Positions 35,905 to 44,822 are shown, counted from the stretch's first letter. The stretch: 64,000 nt of DNA from Acuticoccus sp. I52.16.1 (GCF_022865125.1 NZ_CP094828.1:4271219-4335218), one strand, 5' to 3'. Notes: generated by a model from the letters alone, not told the origin. Numbers and translations are program-made.

Positions 35905-38328
35905 TCACTCGGCCGCCTTGGCCTCGCCCGGTTTGGCTTCGCCCTTGGCCTCACCGGCCGCGCCTTCGCTCGCCGGGGCGTGCGGGCGGGGGCGGGCCTT
36001 GCGGCGCAGCTCGAGGTGCTGCTCGCGGCGCTTCTTCATCTCGCGGTGCGCCTGATCGCGGCCGGCATGATACTGCCGCGGCCAGTGCTGGTTGCGCGTG
36101 TCGTACCAGGCGGCCGCATCGCGCGCGAAGTAGGGCGACCACATATGCGGCCGCCCCAGCGCGACGAGGTCGGCCCGGCGGGTGTGGATGATGGTGTTGA
36201 CCTGCGCGGCGTCCGTGATCGCGCCGACCGCCATCGTCGCCATCGGGCGGGCGTTTGCCGGGCCCGCGTTGCGCACCGCCTCGGCGAACTTCACCTGGAA
36301 CATGCGCCCGTAGACCGGCTTCTGGTCCGGCACCGTCTGCCCGGCCGACACGTCGACGAGGTCGCATCCGGCCTCGGCGAACGCCTCGGAGATCGCCAGC
36401 ACGTCCTCCTCCGAGATGCCGCCGTCCTTCCAGTCGCTCGCCGAGATGCGGACCGACATCGGCCGCTCCGCCGGCCACACCTCGCGCATCGCGGCGAAGA
36501 CCTCCAGCGGGTAGCGCAGGCGGTTCTCGATGGTGTCGCCGTACTCGTCGGTGCGGCGGTTGGTGAGCGGGGAGAGGAACGAGGCCAGGAGGTAGCCGTG
36601 CGCGCAGTGCAGCTCCAGGAGGTCGAACCCGGCGCGCGCGGCCCGCTCGGTCGCCTGCACGAAGTCGGCCGTCACGCGGTCCATGTCGGCGCGGTCCATC
36701 GCCTTGGGCGCGGCGCTGACGCCGGAGAAATACGGGATCGGCGAGGCCGAGAACAGCGGCCAGCGCTTGCCCGCGTCCTCGATCGGATGGTCCATCGTCT
36801 CCCAGCCGAGCTGGGTGGCACCCTTGCGGCCGGCGTGGCCGAGCTGCATCGCGATCTTGGTCTTGGAGTGGGTGTGGACGAAGTCGACGATCCTCGCCCA
36901 CTGCGCCTCGTGATGGTCCGTCCAAAGGCCCGGACAGCCGAGCGTGATGCGCGCGTCCGCCGACGGGCACGTCATCTCGGCGAAGACGATGCCGGGGCCG
37001 CCGAGCGCGTGGCTGGTATAGTGGACGAAGTGCCAGTCGGTGAGGTTGCCGTCCTCGTCGGCGGAATACTGCGCCATCGGGCTCATGACGACGCGGTTCT
37101 CCACCTCCATCTGCCGCAGGCGGAACTTGGTGAACATCGGCGTCGGCCGGCTCTTGCGGTAATCGTAGCCGGTCTCGGCGAAGACGCGCTCATAGAACGC
37201 GGTGTCCACCTTCTCGACGAAGCCCGGATCGCGCACGATCAGGTTGTCGTAGGTGATCGACTTCGCCCGGCACATGACGACCATCGCGAACTGCTCCGGG
37301 CTCATGTCCCACGAGCGGTTCATGTGCTCGAACCACGCCAGCGAGACGTCCGCGTTGTGCTGGATGATCTCGCAGGCGGTGCGGCGCTTGTCGTCGTAGT
37401 CCTGGAAGGCGGCCTCGATGTCGGCCTCGCCGTGGTCGACGACCGCGTCGGAGAGGGCGATGGCGCACTCCATCGCGAGCTTGGTGCCCGAGCCGATGGA
37501 GTAGTGCGCCGAGGCCTTGGCGTCGCCCAGGAGGACGATGTTGTGGTGCCACCAGTGATGGCAGTAGATCCGCGGGAACTGGCGCCAGTTGGAGCGGTTG
37601 AGGAGCAGCGGATGGCCCTGCAGCTCCTCGGCGTAGAGCGCGGCGAGCTTCTCGGCCGAGGCCTCCTCGTCGAGCGCGTCGAAGCCGTGGCCGTGCCAGC
37701 AGGCGTCGTCCATCTCGAAGATCCAGGTCGAGAGGCCGGCCTCGTACTGGTAGGTGTGGGCGCAGATGATGCCGTGCGCCGTCTCTTTGAAGAAGTAGTT
37801 GAACTCGTCCATCGGCCGCGTCGAGCCCATCCAGCAGAAGCGGTTGGACTTGATCGCCACCTCCGGCTGGAAGGCGTCGCGGTAGTGCTCGCGGATCTTC
37901 GAGTTGATGCCGTCCGCCGCGACGATGATGTCGGAGCTGGCGAAGCGGGTCGCCACCTCGTCGGCCGGGACGGGCTCGGAGAAGACGAGGTCCACGCCCT
38001 CCTGGCGGCAGCGGTGCTGCAGGATCGACAACAGCAGCTTGCGGCTCATCCCGGCGAAGCCGTTGCCCGCGCAGCGCATTTCGACGCCATCCTTGTGGAC
38101 CGCGACGTCGTCCCAGTACTCCATCTCGGCGCGGATGTGCTGGAACGAGCGGCGGTCGCGCGACAGGAACTCGCCCAGCGTCTCGTCGGAGAAGACGACG
38201 CCGAAGCCGAACGTGTCGTCGGCGCGGTTCTGCTCGTAGACCTCGATCGTCCAGTCGGGCCGACGCTTCTTGGTCAGAAGCGCGAAGTAGAGCCCGCCGG
38301 GTCCGCCTCCGATCACCGTGATCTTCAT
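35905..38328 (-). CDS. Two-domain salicylyl-CoA 5-hydroxylase / 2-aminobenzoyl-CoA monooxygenase-reductase
   Basis: An 807-residue fusion. Residues 1-370 are a class A flavoprotein monooxygenase (VIGGGPGGLYFALL, LLGDAKASAHYSIGSGTKLA). Residues 395-770 are an Old Yellow Enzyme-type reductase (NRVVMSPMAQYSA, QLGHAGRKG, LHCAHGYLLASFLSPLTNRR). This arrangement is known from 2-aminobenzoyl-CoA monooxygenase/reductase, which hydroxylates and then reduces the ring, and from annotated salicylyl-CoA 5-hydroxylases. The last 30 residues are a GEAK-repeat tail unlike either domain. A palindromic operator lies 40 bases upstream of its ATG. Confidence 0.88.
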   Translation of the reverse strand: MKITVIGGGPGGLYFALLTKKRRPDWTIEVYEQNRADDTFGFGVVFSDETLGEFLSRDRRSFQHIRAEMEYWDDVAVHKDGVEMRCAGNGFAGMSRKLLLSILQHRCRQEGVDLVFSEPVPADEVATRFASSDIIVAADGINSKIREHYRDAFQPEVAIKSNRFCWMGSTRPMDEFNYFFKETAHGIICAHTYQYEAGLSTWIFEMDDACWHGHGFDALDEEASAEKLAALYAEELQGHPLLLNRSNWRQFPRIYCHHWWHHNIVLLGDAKASAHYSIGSGTKLAMECAIALSDAVVDHGEADIEAAFQDYDDKRRTACEIIQHNADVSLAWFEHMNRSWDMSPEQFAMVVMCRAKSITYDNLIVRDPGFVEKVDTAFYERVFAETGYDYRKSRPTPMFTKFRLRQMEVENRVVMSPMAQYSADEDGNLTDWHFVHYTSHALGGPGIVFAEMTCPSADARITLGCPGLWTDHHEAQWARIVDFVHTHSKTKIAMQLGHAGRKGATQLGWETMDHPIEDAGKRWPLFSASPIPYFSGVSAAPKAMDRADMDRVTADFVQATERAARAGFDLLELHCAHGYLLASFLSPLTNRRTDEYGDTIENRLRYPLEVFAAMREVWPAERPMSVRISASDWKDGGISEEDVLAISEAFAEAGCDLVDVSAGQTVPDQKPVYGRMFQVKFAEAVRNAGPANARPMATMAVGAITDAAQVNTIIHTRRADLVALGRPHMWSPYFARDAAAWYDTRNQHWPRQYHAGRDQAHREMKKRREQHLELRRKARPRPHAPASEGAAGEAKGEAKPGEAKAAE

Positions 38329-38364
38329 GGGCTCCTCCGTCGCTCGGCCTGTCGTCGCACCGTT

Positions 38365-38380
38365 ATTTTAAGCCTAAAAT
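38365..38380. promoter_or_regulatory. Predicted MarR operator upstream of the two-domain oxygenase
   Basis: ATTTTAAGCCTAAAAT is a 16-base inverted repeat, perfect except at the two variable inner positions, and the best copy of the TTTAnGCnTAAA element. It lies about 37 bases before the ATG at 38328, in the 80-base gap after dctM. Confidence 0.7.
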
Positions 38381-38408
38381 TTCTGCGGTCCAGTGGCGAT
38401 TGTCCGCC

Positions 38409-39692
38409 TTACATGGTTCGCGGCAGGAAGAGCGCCAGCGACGGCACCGCGATCAGCAGCGCGATCCGCACCAGGTCCACCAGCACGAACGGGACGAGCC
38501 CGCGGAACACGGTCGCAAGGCGCAGGTCCGGCACCACCGAGGTGAGGACGAACGCGTTCATTCCGACCGGCGGCGTGATGTAGCTGATCTCGGTGACGAC
38601 GACGACGAAGATGCCGAACCAGACGAGGTCGAACCCGGCGGCCTGGGCGACGGGGTAGAAGATCGGCACCGTGAGGACGATCATCGAGAGGCTTTCCAGC
38701 ACGCAGCCCAGGACGAGGTAGATCGCGAAGATCGTCAGGATGATGGCGAGCGGGCTGTCGAGCGTGCCCAACAGGGTGCGGATGTCGCTCGTCATGCCGG
38801 AGAGGGTGACGTAGTTGGCGAAGGTGAGGGCGCCGAACAGAATGAAGAACATCATCGCCGTCATCTTCGCGGTCTCGAAGAGGGTGGCGAACGTCTCGGC
38901 CGGCTTCAGCCGTCCGCGCAGGATCGTCAGCACCAGCGCCCCGGCCGCGCCGCACCCCGCCGCCTCGGTGACGGTGAAGACGCCGAAGTAGATGCCCCCC
39001 ATCACGAACGCGAAGAGGAGAAGCGTGCCGGAGATCCCCTTCAGCGCGCGGATCCGCTCGCCGAGCGGCAGCGGCGCTTCGCGGGGCAGGTCGATCCGGC
39101 CGGCGGCCAGCGAAAGGCGCACGGCGATCATGTAGAAGAGCACGCCGATGATCCCCGGCACCACGCCGGCGAGGAACAGCGAGCCGATGTCCTGGCTCGT
39201 CATGATCCCGTAGAAGATGAGGATCACGGACGGCGGGATCAGGATGCCGAGCGTGCCGCCCGCCGCGATCGACGCGCTGGAGAGCCCGTCCGGGTAGCCG
39301 TAGCGGCGCATCGACGGCAGCGCGATCTTCGACATCGTCGCCGCCGTCGCCAGCGACGAGCCGCACACCGAGGAGAACCCCCCGCACGCGACGACGGTCG
39401 CCATCGCGAGGCCGCCGCGGCGGTGGCGCAGCCAAGCGTTGGCGGCGGTGTAGAGGTCGTCGGCGATGCCCGACTGCATGACGAAGTTGCCCATCATCAG
39501 GAAGAGGGGCAGCACGGAGAGCGAGTAGTTGCGCGCGTTGTCGAAATAGGTCTGACCGAGGAGCGACAGCGCCGGGCCGAAGCCGATGATCGTGGCGGTG
39601 CCGATCACCCCCACCGCCATCAGCGCGAAGGCGATCGGCACGCCGACCATCATGAGGACGAGAAGGATCGCCATGCCGTACGGCCAATCCAT
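38409..39692 (-). CDS. dctM: TRAP transporter large permease DctM
   Basis: A 427-residue permease with about 12 hydrophobic segments and DctM landmarks: AANAWLRHRRGGLAMATV, the CGGFSSVCGSS turn, GTLGILIPPSVILI and YITPPVGMNAFV. It uses a sodium gradient to import a carboxylate delivered by DctP. The substrate is unknown; the neighbouring aryl-CoA genes make an aromatic or keto acid plausible. Confidence 0.92.
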   Translation of the reverse strand: MDWPYGMAILLVLMMVGVPIAFALMAVGVIGTATIIGFGPALSLLGQTYFDNARNYSLSVLPLFLMMGNFVMQSGIADDLYTAANAWLRHRRGGLAMATVVACGGFSSVCGSSLATAATMSKIALPSMRRYGYPDGLSSASIAAGGTLGILIPPSVILIFYGIMTSQDIGSLFLAGVVPGIIGVLFYMIAVRLSLAAGRIDLPREAPLPLGERIRALKGISGTLLLFAFVMGGIYFGVFTVTEAAGCGAAGALVLTILRGRLKPAETFATLFETAKMTAMMFFILFGALTFANYVTLSGMTSDIRTLLGTLDSPLAIILTIFAIYLVLGCVLESLSMIVLTVPIFYPVAQAAGFDLVWFGIFVVVVTEISYITPPVGMNAFVLTSVVPDLRLATVFRGLVPFVLVDLVRIALLIAVPSLALFLPRTM

Positions 39693-39735
39693 CGTCAGCG
39701 GCTCCTGTCGGGCGAGGGGTGGGGCATCGCGCGGG

Positions 39736-40266
39736 TCAGACCGAGGCGCCGGTGCCGCCGCGCTCGGCCCGCAGCACGACGAGCGCCAGCGTCAGCACCG
39801 CGGCGAGAGCGCACAGCGCCGCCGCGGTGTAGGCGATCGGGCCGACCGGCAGGCGCAGGTAGGTCGTCACCTCGCCGTAGCTCGCGGTGCGCATCCCCTG
39901 CACGGCGAGGCGCCAGGCGACGACGCCGAGCGCCGCGGCGGTCAGCACGCGCGCCACCGCGAGCTCGATCCGACGGCCCCGCGCGCCGAGCCGCGCGGTC
40001 AAGAGCCGCACGGTGACGTGCCCGTCGTCGAGGCAGACCGCCGGCAGGCCGCAGAAGATGACCGCGGCGAGGATCAGCTCGGTCAGCTCGGTGGCGCCGA
40101 AGATCGGGCTGTTGAAGAGGTAACGCCCCGCGACGTCCACCACGGTGACGCCCATCAGCGCCAGGAGCAGCACCGCCGCGAGCCCCGCCAGCGCCATGCG
40201 GATCGGCCCGAGGCGGGGGCGGGGCGCCGCGGCGCCCTCGGCGGGCGGGGCCGGCGGGCGGCTCAC
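39736..40266 (-). CDS. dctQ: TRAP transporter small permease DctQ
   Basis: A 176-residue protein with four membrane helices and the DctQ pattern VTVVDVAGRYLFNSPIFGATELTE. GTG start at 40266 overlaps the dctP stop (GTGA). It bridges DctM and DctP. The first 22 residues are Pro/Ala rich, so translation could begin a little further in, at the ATG of MALAGL. Confidence 0.85.
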   Translation of the reverse strand: MSRPPAPPAEGAAAPRPRLGPIRMALAGLAAVLLLALMGVTVVDVAGRYLFNSPIFGATELTELILAAVIFCGLPAVCLDDGHVTVRLLTARLGARGRRIELAVARVLTAAALGVVAWRLAVQGMRTASYGEVTTYLRLPVGPIAYTAAALCALAAVLTLALVVLRAERGGTGASV

Positions 40267-41276
40267 TCGGCCGCGACGGCCGCGATCTCGGCCTTCAGCG
40301 CCTCCATGGCAGCCTTGGCGTCGACCCCGGTGGAGGCGACCTCCGCGAGCTTGGCGTCGATCACCGGCTGCAACGCGGCCTCGAACGCGGCCATCTGCGC
40401 CGCGCTCGCCTCCTCGAGGGCGATGTGGCCCTTCATCGCGTCGCGGCCGGCGGCGTCGGCGGCGTCCCAGGCCGAGCCGGCCATCCTTGCCAGCGCCTCG
40501 CCGGAGACCTTGTCGATTGCGGCCTTGTCCTCGTCGGCGAGGGCGGACCAGCGGGCCTTGTTCATCACCACGAAGAACGAGGTGTTGTAGAGCCCGCCGG
40601 GGATCACGAGCCCTTTGTCGAGCAGGCTGTCGAGCTTGAAGAAGGTGACCGATTCGAAGGGGAAGAGGATCCCGTCCGCCACCCCGCCCGACAGAAGCTC
40701 GTAGGTCTTCGACGACGGCGCCAGCACCGGCGCCGCACCCAGCGCCGCGGCGACATCGCCGGCGATCCCGCCGCCGACGCGGATCTTCGTGCCTTGCAGC
40801 GGCATGTCGGCGGCAAGGTCCGTCCCCTCGGTGAAGATCTCGCCGGGGCCGTGGGTGAAGACGGCCAGCACCTTGACGTCGTCCGCCTCGCCCGCGGCGG
40901 CGAGCATCTTTTCGTAGACGCGCCAGTAGGCGACGGAGATCACCTCCGCGCTGTCGCCCAGGAACGGCATCTCGGCGATGGAGATCGTCTTGAACCGGCC
41001 GGGATTGTAGCCGTGGACGCCGTAGGTGATGTCGGCGATGCCGTTGACGGCGAAGTCGTAGTGCGCCGGCGGCGGCCCGAGCGGCGCGTCCAGGATCTCG
41101 ACCGTCACACGCCCCTCGGTCGCCTGCTCGATGGCGGCGGCGTAGGGGACCATCACGTCCTTCATCAACGGGTGGCCGGGCGGCAGCCAGTTGGCCATGC
41201 GCAAGGTGGTCTGCGCGGCGGCGGGGCCGGAGAGGAGCGCGAGCGCGAGGGGGAGGGCGAGTGCGAGGGATCTCAT
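40263..41276 (-). CDS. dctP: TRAP transporter substrate-binding protein DctP
   Basis: A 337-residue periplasmic binding protein. Signal peptide MRSLALALPLALALLSGPAA, then TTLRMANWLPPGHPLMKDV, the usual DctP start. The substrate-contact region is around GTKIRVGGGIAGDVAAALGA, where the family arginine (here in IRVGG) forms a salt bridge with a carboxylate. The ATG at 41276 is chosen because it starts the signal peptide. It heads the dctPQM operon. Confidence 0.88.
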   Translation of the reverse strand: MRSLALALPLALALLSGPAAAQTTLRMANWLPPGHPLMKDVMVPYAAAIEQATEGRVTVEILDAPLGPPPAHYDFAVNGIADITYGVHGYNPGRFKTISIAEMPFLGDSAEVISVAYWRVYEKMLAAAGEADDVKVLAVFTHGPGEIFTEGTDLAADMPLQGTKIRVGGGIAGDVAAALGAAPVLAPSSKTYELLSGGVADGILFPFESVTFFKLDSLLDKGLVIPGGLYNTSFFVVMNKARWSALADEDKAAIDKVSGEALARMAGSAWDAADAAGRDAMKGHIALEEASAAQMAAFEAALQPVIDAKLAEVASTGVDAKAAMEALKAEIAAVAAE

Positions 41277-41420
41277 GATCCATTCTCCATCAACGAGCCG
41301 GGGGACCATGGCCTCGGCGCCAACCCCTTCAGGGCGCGCGCGAAAACCGCGGTCGACGGCCGGAGCTTGCACGGTTGTCGAAGGATTGCCAAGCGGCGCC
41401 GCAGCCGGTCCCCGGACACG

Positions 41421-41446
41421 AAAAAGCCGGCCTCGGGGGCCGGCTT
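41421..41446 (-). terminator. Intrinsic terminator downstream of the DegT gene
   Basis: On the minus strand, AAGCCGGCC (41438-41446 read in reverse) and its complement (41424-41432) form a perfect 9-bp stem with a 5-base loop, followed by five T (41421-41425). It lies 20 bases after the DegT stop at 41466. Confidence 0.85.
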
Positions 41447-41465
41447 CGCGTTCGAGCCGGGAGGC

Positions 41466-42629
41466 TCAGACGGTCTCGATCGCCTCGGCGAGGCTGTCGC
41501 ACACGTGGCGGGCCTCCTCGTCGGTGAGGTCGGGGCCCATCGGCAGGCTCAGCACCTCGTTCGCCAGCATCTCCGACACCGGCAAATGCTCCTCGCCGGT
41601 GAGCGACGCGGCGAAGGCCGGGTGGCGGTGCAGCGGCACGCGGTAGAAGAGACCGGTGCCGATCTGCCGGTCGGTCAGCGCCTGGCGCACCGCGTCGCGG
41701 TACTTCACGCGCACGGTGTAGAGCGCCCAGGCCGAGCGCACGCTCTTGGTGTCGGCCGGCGGCTGGGTGCAGATGTCGGAGAGTTCCGACTGGTAGAGCG
41801 CGGCGAGCTCGGCCCGGCGGTTCAGCTCGGCCTTGAAGACCGAGAGCTTGGACAGGAGGATCGCCGCCTGGATGGTGTCGAGCCGGCCGGTCATGCCGAT
41901 GCGCATCGCCTCGTCGCCGTCGCCCTGGCGGCCGTGGGTGCGGATCTGGCGCACGATGCCGGCGAGGTCGTCGTCGTCGGTCAGCACCGCGCCGCCGTCA
42001 CCGAACGCGCCGAGCGGCTTCGTCGGATAGAAGGAGACGCACGAGATCGGCGCCAGCGCTCCGACCCGCTTGGCCCCCACCGAGCCGCCGAAGGACTGCG
42101 CGGCGTCGGCGATCAGCGGCAGGCCGTGCATGTCGGCCACGGCCTTCAGCGCGGTGTAGTCGGCCGGGCGGCCGAAGAGGTCCACCGGCATGACCGCCTT
42201 CGGGGTCAGCCCGCGGGCCTTGGCGGAGGCGACCGCGCCGTCGATCTCGGCGGCGCCCATGTTGTAGGTCGCGGGGTCGACGTCGACGAAGATCGGCGTC
42301 GCGCCGACCGTCAGCACCACCGCCGCGGTCGCCGAGAAGGTGAAGGCCGGGACGAGGACGGCGTCGCCGGGGCCGATCCCCATCGCCATCAGCGCCATGA
42401 TGAGCGCGTCGCGGCCGGAGGAGACGGCGATGCAGTGCTTCACGCCGCAGAACGCGGCGAGATCATGCTCCAGCTCGGTGACTTCGGGGCCGAGGATGTA
42501 CTGGCCGTGGTCGAGCGCCTTGGCGATGCGGCGGTCGATGTCGAACCGCAGACGGGCCTGCTGACGCTTCAGGTCGAACAACGGGATCGGCGAATCGGTA
42601 ACCGGGGCCCGTGCGAGGATGGCAGTCAT
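41466..42629 (-). CDS. DegT/DnrJ/EryC1/StrS aminotransferase, probable UDP-GlcNAc3N aminotransferase GnnB
   Basis: A 387-residue PLP sugar aminotransferase. Landmarks are CIAVSSGRDALIMALMAMGI, VLVPAFTFSATA, the Asp of LIADAAQSFGG and the PLP lysine in SFYPTKPLGAFGDGG. It follows the MocA-type dehydrogenase by ten bases. Such a two-gene set matches GnnA/GnnB, which convert UDP-GlcNAc to the 2,3-diamino sugar used to build amide-linked lipid A in many Hyphomicrobiales. A WbpE-like role in O-antigen sugars is the alternative. Confidence 0.8.
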   Translation of the reverse strand: MTAILARAPVTDSPIPLFDLKRQQARLRFDIDRRIAKALDHGQYILGPEVTELEHDLAAFCGVKHCIAVSSGRDALIMALMAMGIGPGDAVLVPAFTFSATAAVVLTVGATPIFVDVDPATYNMGAAEIDGAVASAKARGLTPKAVMPVDLFGRPADYTALKAVADMHGLPLIADAAQSFGGSVGAKRVGALAPISCVSFYPTKPLGAFGDGGAVLTDDDDLAGIVRQIRTHGRQGDGDEAMRIGMTGRLDTIQAAILLSKLSVFKAELNRRAELAALYQSELSDICTQPPADTKSVRSAWALYTVRVKYRDAVRQALTDRQIGTGLFYRVPLHRHPAFAASLTGEEHLPVSEMLANEVLSLPMGPDLTDEEARHVCDSLAEAIETV

Positions 42630-42639
42630 GTTCGACCTT

Positions 42640-43551
42640 TCAGGCAGACAACTGGAACGAAGAGGTGGCGATCGCCGCGCGGATCCGCTCGGCGACCGCG
42701 AGGGCTGCGGCGCCGGCTTTGCCGGTCACCGTGGGTCGCGGGCCGCCCAGGACGGCCCGCACGAACTCGTCGAGTTCGGTGAAGAGGTTGTCGCGCGGGG
42801 CGACCGCTTCGTCGGCGGCGATGGCGCCGCCGGCGGTGCGGGCGAGGCGCCCCGCGGCGAGGTCGGCGCGCCACACCCCGTCCGCATCGTGCACGGTGAG
42901 GACGCGCTCGGTGACGGGCGAGAGGCGGCTGGCGGAGAGGTCCGCGGTGACGCCGTTCGCGAAGTGGAGCGTGGCGATCGCCGATTCGGTGCCGCCGTCC
43001 GGCGCCTGCGCGGTGACGGTGCGCGGCATCGCGCCGGCCAGCGTCAGCGCCAGGTCGATGTCGTGGATCATGAGGTCGAGCACGACGTCGACGACCGGCG
43101 GCACGGGCCGCGGCGGGTTGTGCCGGCGGGCGGCGATATGGGTGACGCCGCGGGCCTGGGAGGCGAGGGCGGCGAACGCGGGGTTGAAGCGCTCGATATG
43201 GCCGACCTGCAAGATCACGCCGGCGCGTTCGGCGGCGGCCACCAGCGCGGCGGCGTCGGTGTCGGTCCCGGCGATCGGCTTCTCGATGAAGACGGAGGCG
43301 CCCTTGGCGATCAGCGGCTCGGCGATGGCGCGGTGCGCCTCGGTCGGCACGGCGATGACGGCGGCGTCGGGCGTGATGGAGGCGAGGTCGCTCGTCCAGG
43401 CGGTGCCGAGATCGCCCGCCAGCTCGGCCGCACGCGCGCCGTCGCGGTCGACGATGGTGACCTGACCGACCAGCGGGTGTTGGCTGAGGTGCCTGGCATG
43501 ATGGCGTCCGAAGGAGCCGGCACCGATGGAGGCGATGTGAAGCGCTTGCAT
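42640..43551 (-). CDS. Gfo/Idh/MocA oxidoreductase, probable UDP-GlcNAc 3-dehydrogenase GnnA
   Basis: A 303-residue NAD(P)-dependent sugar dehydrogenase. GAGSFGRHHARHL binds the dinucleotide, FIEKPIAG is the family EKP motif and VGHIERFNPAF with LMIHDIDLAL form the active site. It would oxidise C3 of a UDP-amino sugar for the aminotransferase encoded ten bases downstream. The start ATG at 43551 faces a 350-base divergent region. The pairing supports GnnA; a WbpB-like role is possible. Confidence 0.78.
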   Translation of the reverse strand: MQALHIASIGAGSFGRHHARHLSQHPLVGQVTIVDRDGARAAELAGDLGTAWTSDLASITPDAAVIAVPTEAHRAIAEPLIAKGASVFIEKPIAGTDTDAAALVAAAERAGVILQVGHIERFNPAFAALASQARGVTHIAARRHNPPRPVPPVVDVVLDLMIHDIDLALTLAGAMPRTVTAQAPDGGTESAIATLHFANGVTADLSASRLSPVTERVLTVHDADGVWRADLAAGRLARTAGGAIAADEAVAPRDNLFTELDEFVRAVLGGPRPTVTGKAGAAALAVAERIRAAIATSSFQLSA

Positions 43552-43901
43552 GTCCTGTGAAGTAGCATGCGCTTCGATACTTTGGAGTTACCGGGCGGCC
43601 CGAAACCGGCCTGACGCACTCAAATGGTGTTGCAGCATGTTACCAAATGGCGCCTTTGCCACACACCACTGTGGTGGTGTTGCAGAATTGTCGGCCCCGC
43701 TATGCGCTCGGCGCACAGCTCAAGCGATCCGACAACTCTGAGATGCCCACAACGCTCTTCGTGATTCGGGGGAAGGGTGCGACTTATCCCTGACGGTGAG
43801 AATCGTTTACTTGCGTTCCGCGCGCAACACATCTCTATGTCGCTCCCCAATTGTATCGGTATGAGGCGGATGGTGCAGCGGCCCCGGCAAGGAACAGCGG
43901 C
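43552..43901. other. Divergent intergenic region with repeats
   Basis: 350 bases between the MocA-type and PfkB genes, visibly less GC-rich than the surroundings. It holds an 11-bp direct repeat with a palindrome between the copies (43625-43685) and should contain promoters for both directions. No coding frame with a plausible start was recognised. Confidence 0.55.
43625..43685. repeat. Direct repeats flanking a palindrome, possible operator
   Basis: TGGTGTTGCAG occurs at 43625-43635 and 43675-43685, exactly 50 bases apart (about five helical turns). Between them is ACCACTGTGGT (about 43666-43676), an inverted repeat with a single central base. Arrangement suggests a regulator binding two faces in phase. 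Confidence 0.5.
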
Positions 43902-44822
43902 GTGATCGTGTCGTGCGGCGAAGCGCTCGTGGACCTCATGCCCGAGGAGCTGGACGGCGAACTGATCTACCGGCCGGTGCTGGGGGGCTCGCCCTACAAC
44001 GTGGCGCTGGGCGTGGCGCGTCTGGGCGGGCGGGCGGCCTATCTGTGGGAGCTGTCGAGCGACCGGCTGGGCTGCGCCTTCGCCGAGGCGTTGGCGAACG
44101 AGGGGGTGGACATCTCCGCCGTCCGGCGTTCGGCGCGGGCGACTCCTGTGGGTATCGTCGATCTGTCGGGCTCCGAGCCCCGGTACAATATCGCCGATCC
44201 GGACCGGGTGATGCACGATACCGATCCGCCCGCATTGCCGGCCGGCGCGTCGATCCTGGTGGTCGGCTCGGCGGTGCTGGCGCAGGAGCCGGTGGCGGAT
44301 CGGCTGGAGGCGCTGGCCATGGCGGCGCCGCTGGTGGCGATGGACTATAATGTGCGGCTGCCGAGCATCACCGACCTGCCGCGCTACCGGGGGCGGCTGG
44401 AGCGGATGTCGGCGCGGGCGGGAATCGTGAAGGCGAGCGAGGCCGACCTGGCGATGATCGGGGTGGACGACGCGGAGGCGTTTCTGCACCGTATGTTGCA
44501 GGCCGGCGCCGCTTTGGCGGTCCTGACGCGCGGCGGCGAAGGGGTCTCGGCCTGGACGGCGGGTGCGTCGGTGCATGTCGCGGCGCGCCGAGTCGAGGTT
44601 GTCGATGCAGTCGGGGCTGGAGATGCGTTCATGGCAGGTTTATTAGCATCACTCCAATGTGGAAAGTTGTTGGCCGGGCCGTCGCTCCACGCGCTGACCG
44701 AGGCGCGGTTGACCGACGTCATCGGAACAGCGCAATCGGTCGCCGCGGTTGCGTGTACGAAGCGAGGAGCCGTCATGCCGAAACATACAGAAATCGGTGG
44801 ACCGTTGTTCCCGCTCGCCTGA
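43902..44822 (+). CDS. PfkB family carbohydrate kinase
   Basis: A 306-residue ribokinase-fold sugar kinase. N-terminal GGSPYNVALGVARLG contacts the sugar and VVDAVGAGDAFMAGLL is the ATP/anion-hole motif with the catalytic Asp. Fructokinase, ribokinase or KDG kinase roles are possible; the sequence alone does not decide. GTG at 43902 is preferred over ATG 43851 because AAGGA lies eight bases upstream and the fold starts there. It precedes the polyketide synthase by 151 bases. Confidence 0.82.
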   Translation: MIVSCGEALVDLMPEELDGELIYRPVLGGSPYNVALGVARLGGRAAYLWELSSDRLGCAFAEALANEGVDISAVRRSARATPVGIVDLSGSEPRYNIADPDRVMHDTDPPALPAGASILVVGSAVLAQEPVADRLEALAMAAPLVAMDYNVRLPSITDLPRYRGRLERMSARAGIVKASEADLAMIGVDDAEAFLHRMLQAGAALAVLTRGGEGVSAWTAGASVHVAARRVEVVDAVGAGDAFMAGLLASLQCGKLLAGPSLHALTEARLTDVIGTAQSVAAVACTKRGAVMPKHTEIGGPLFPLA

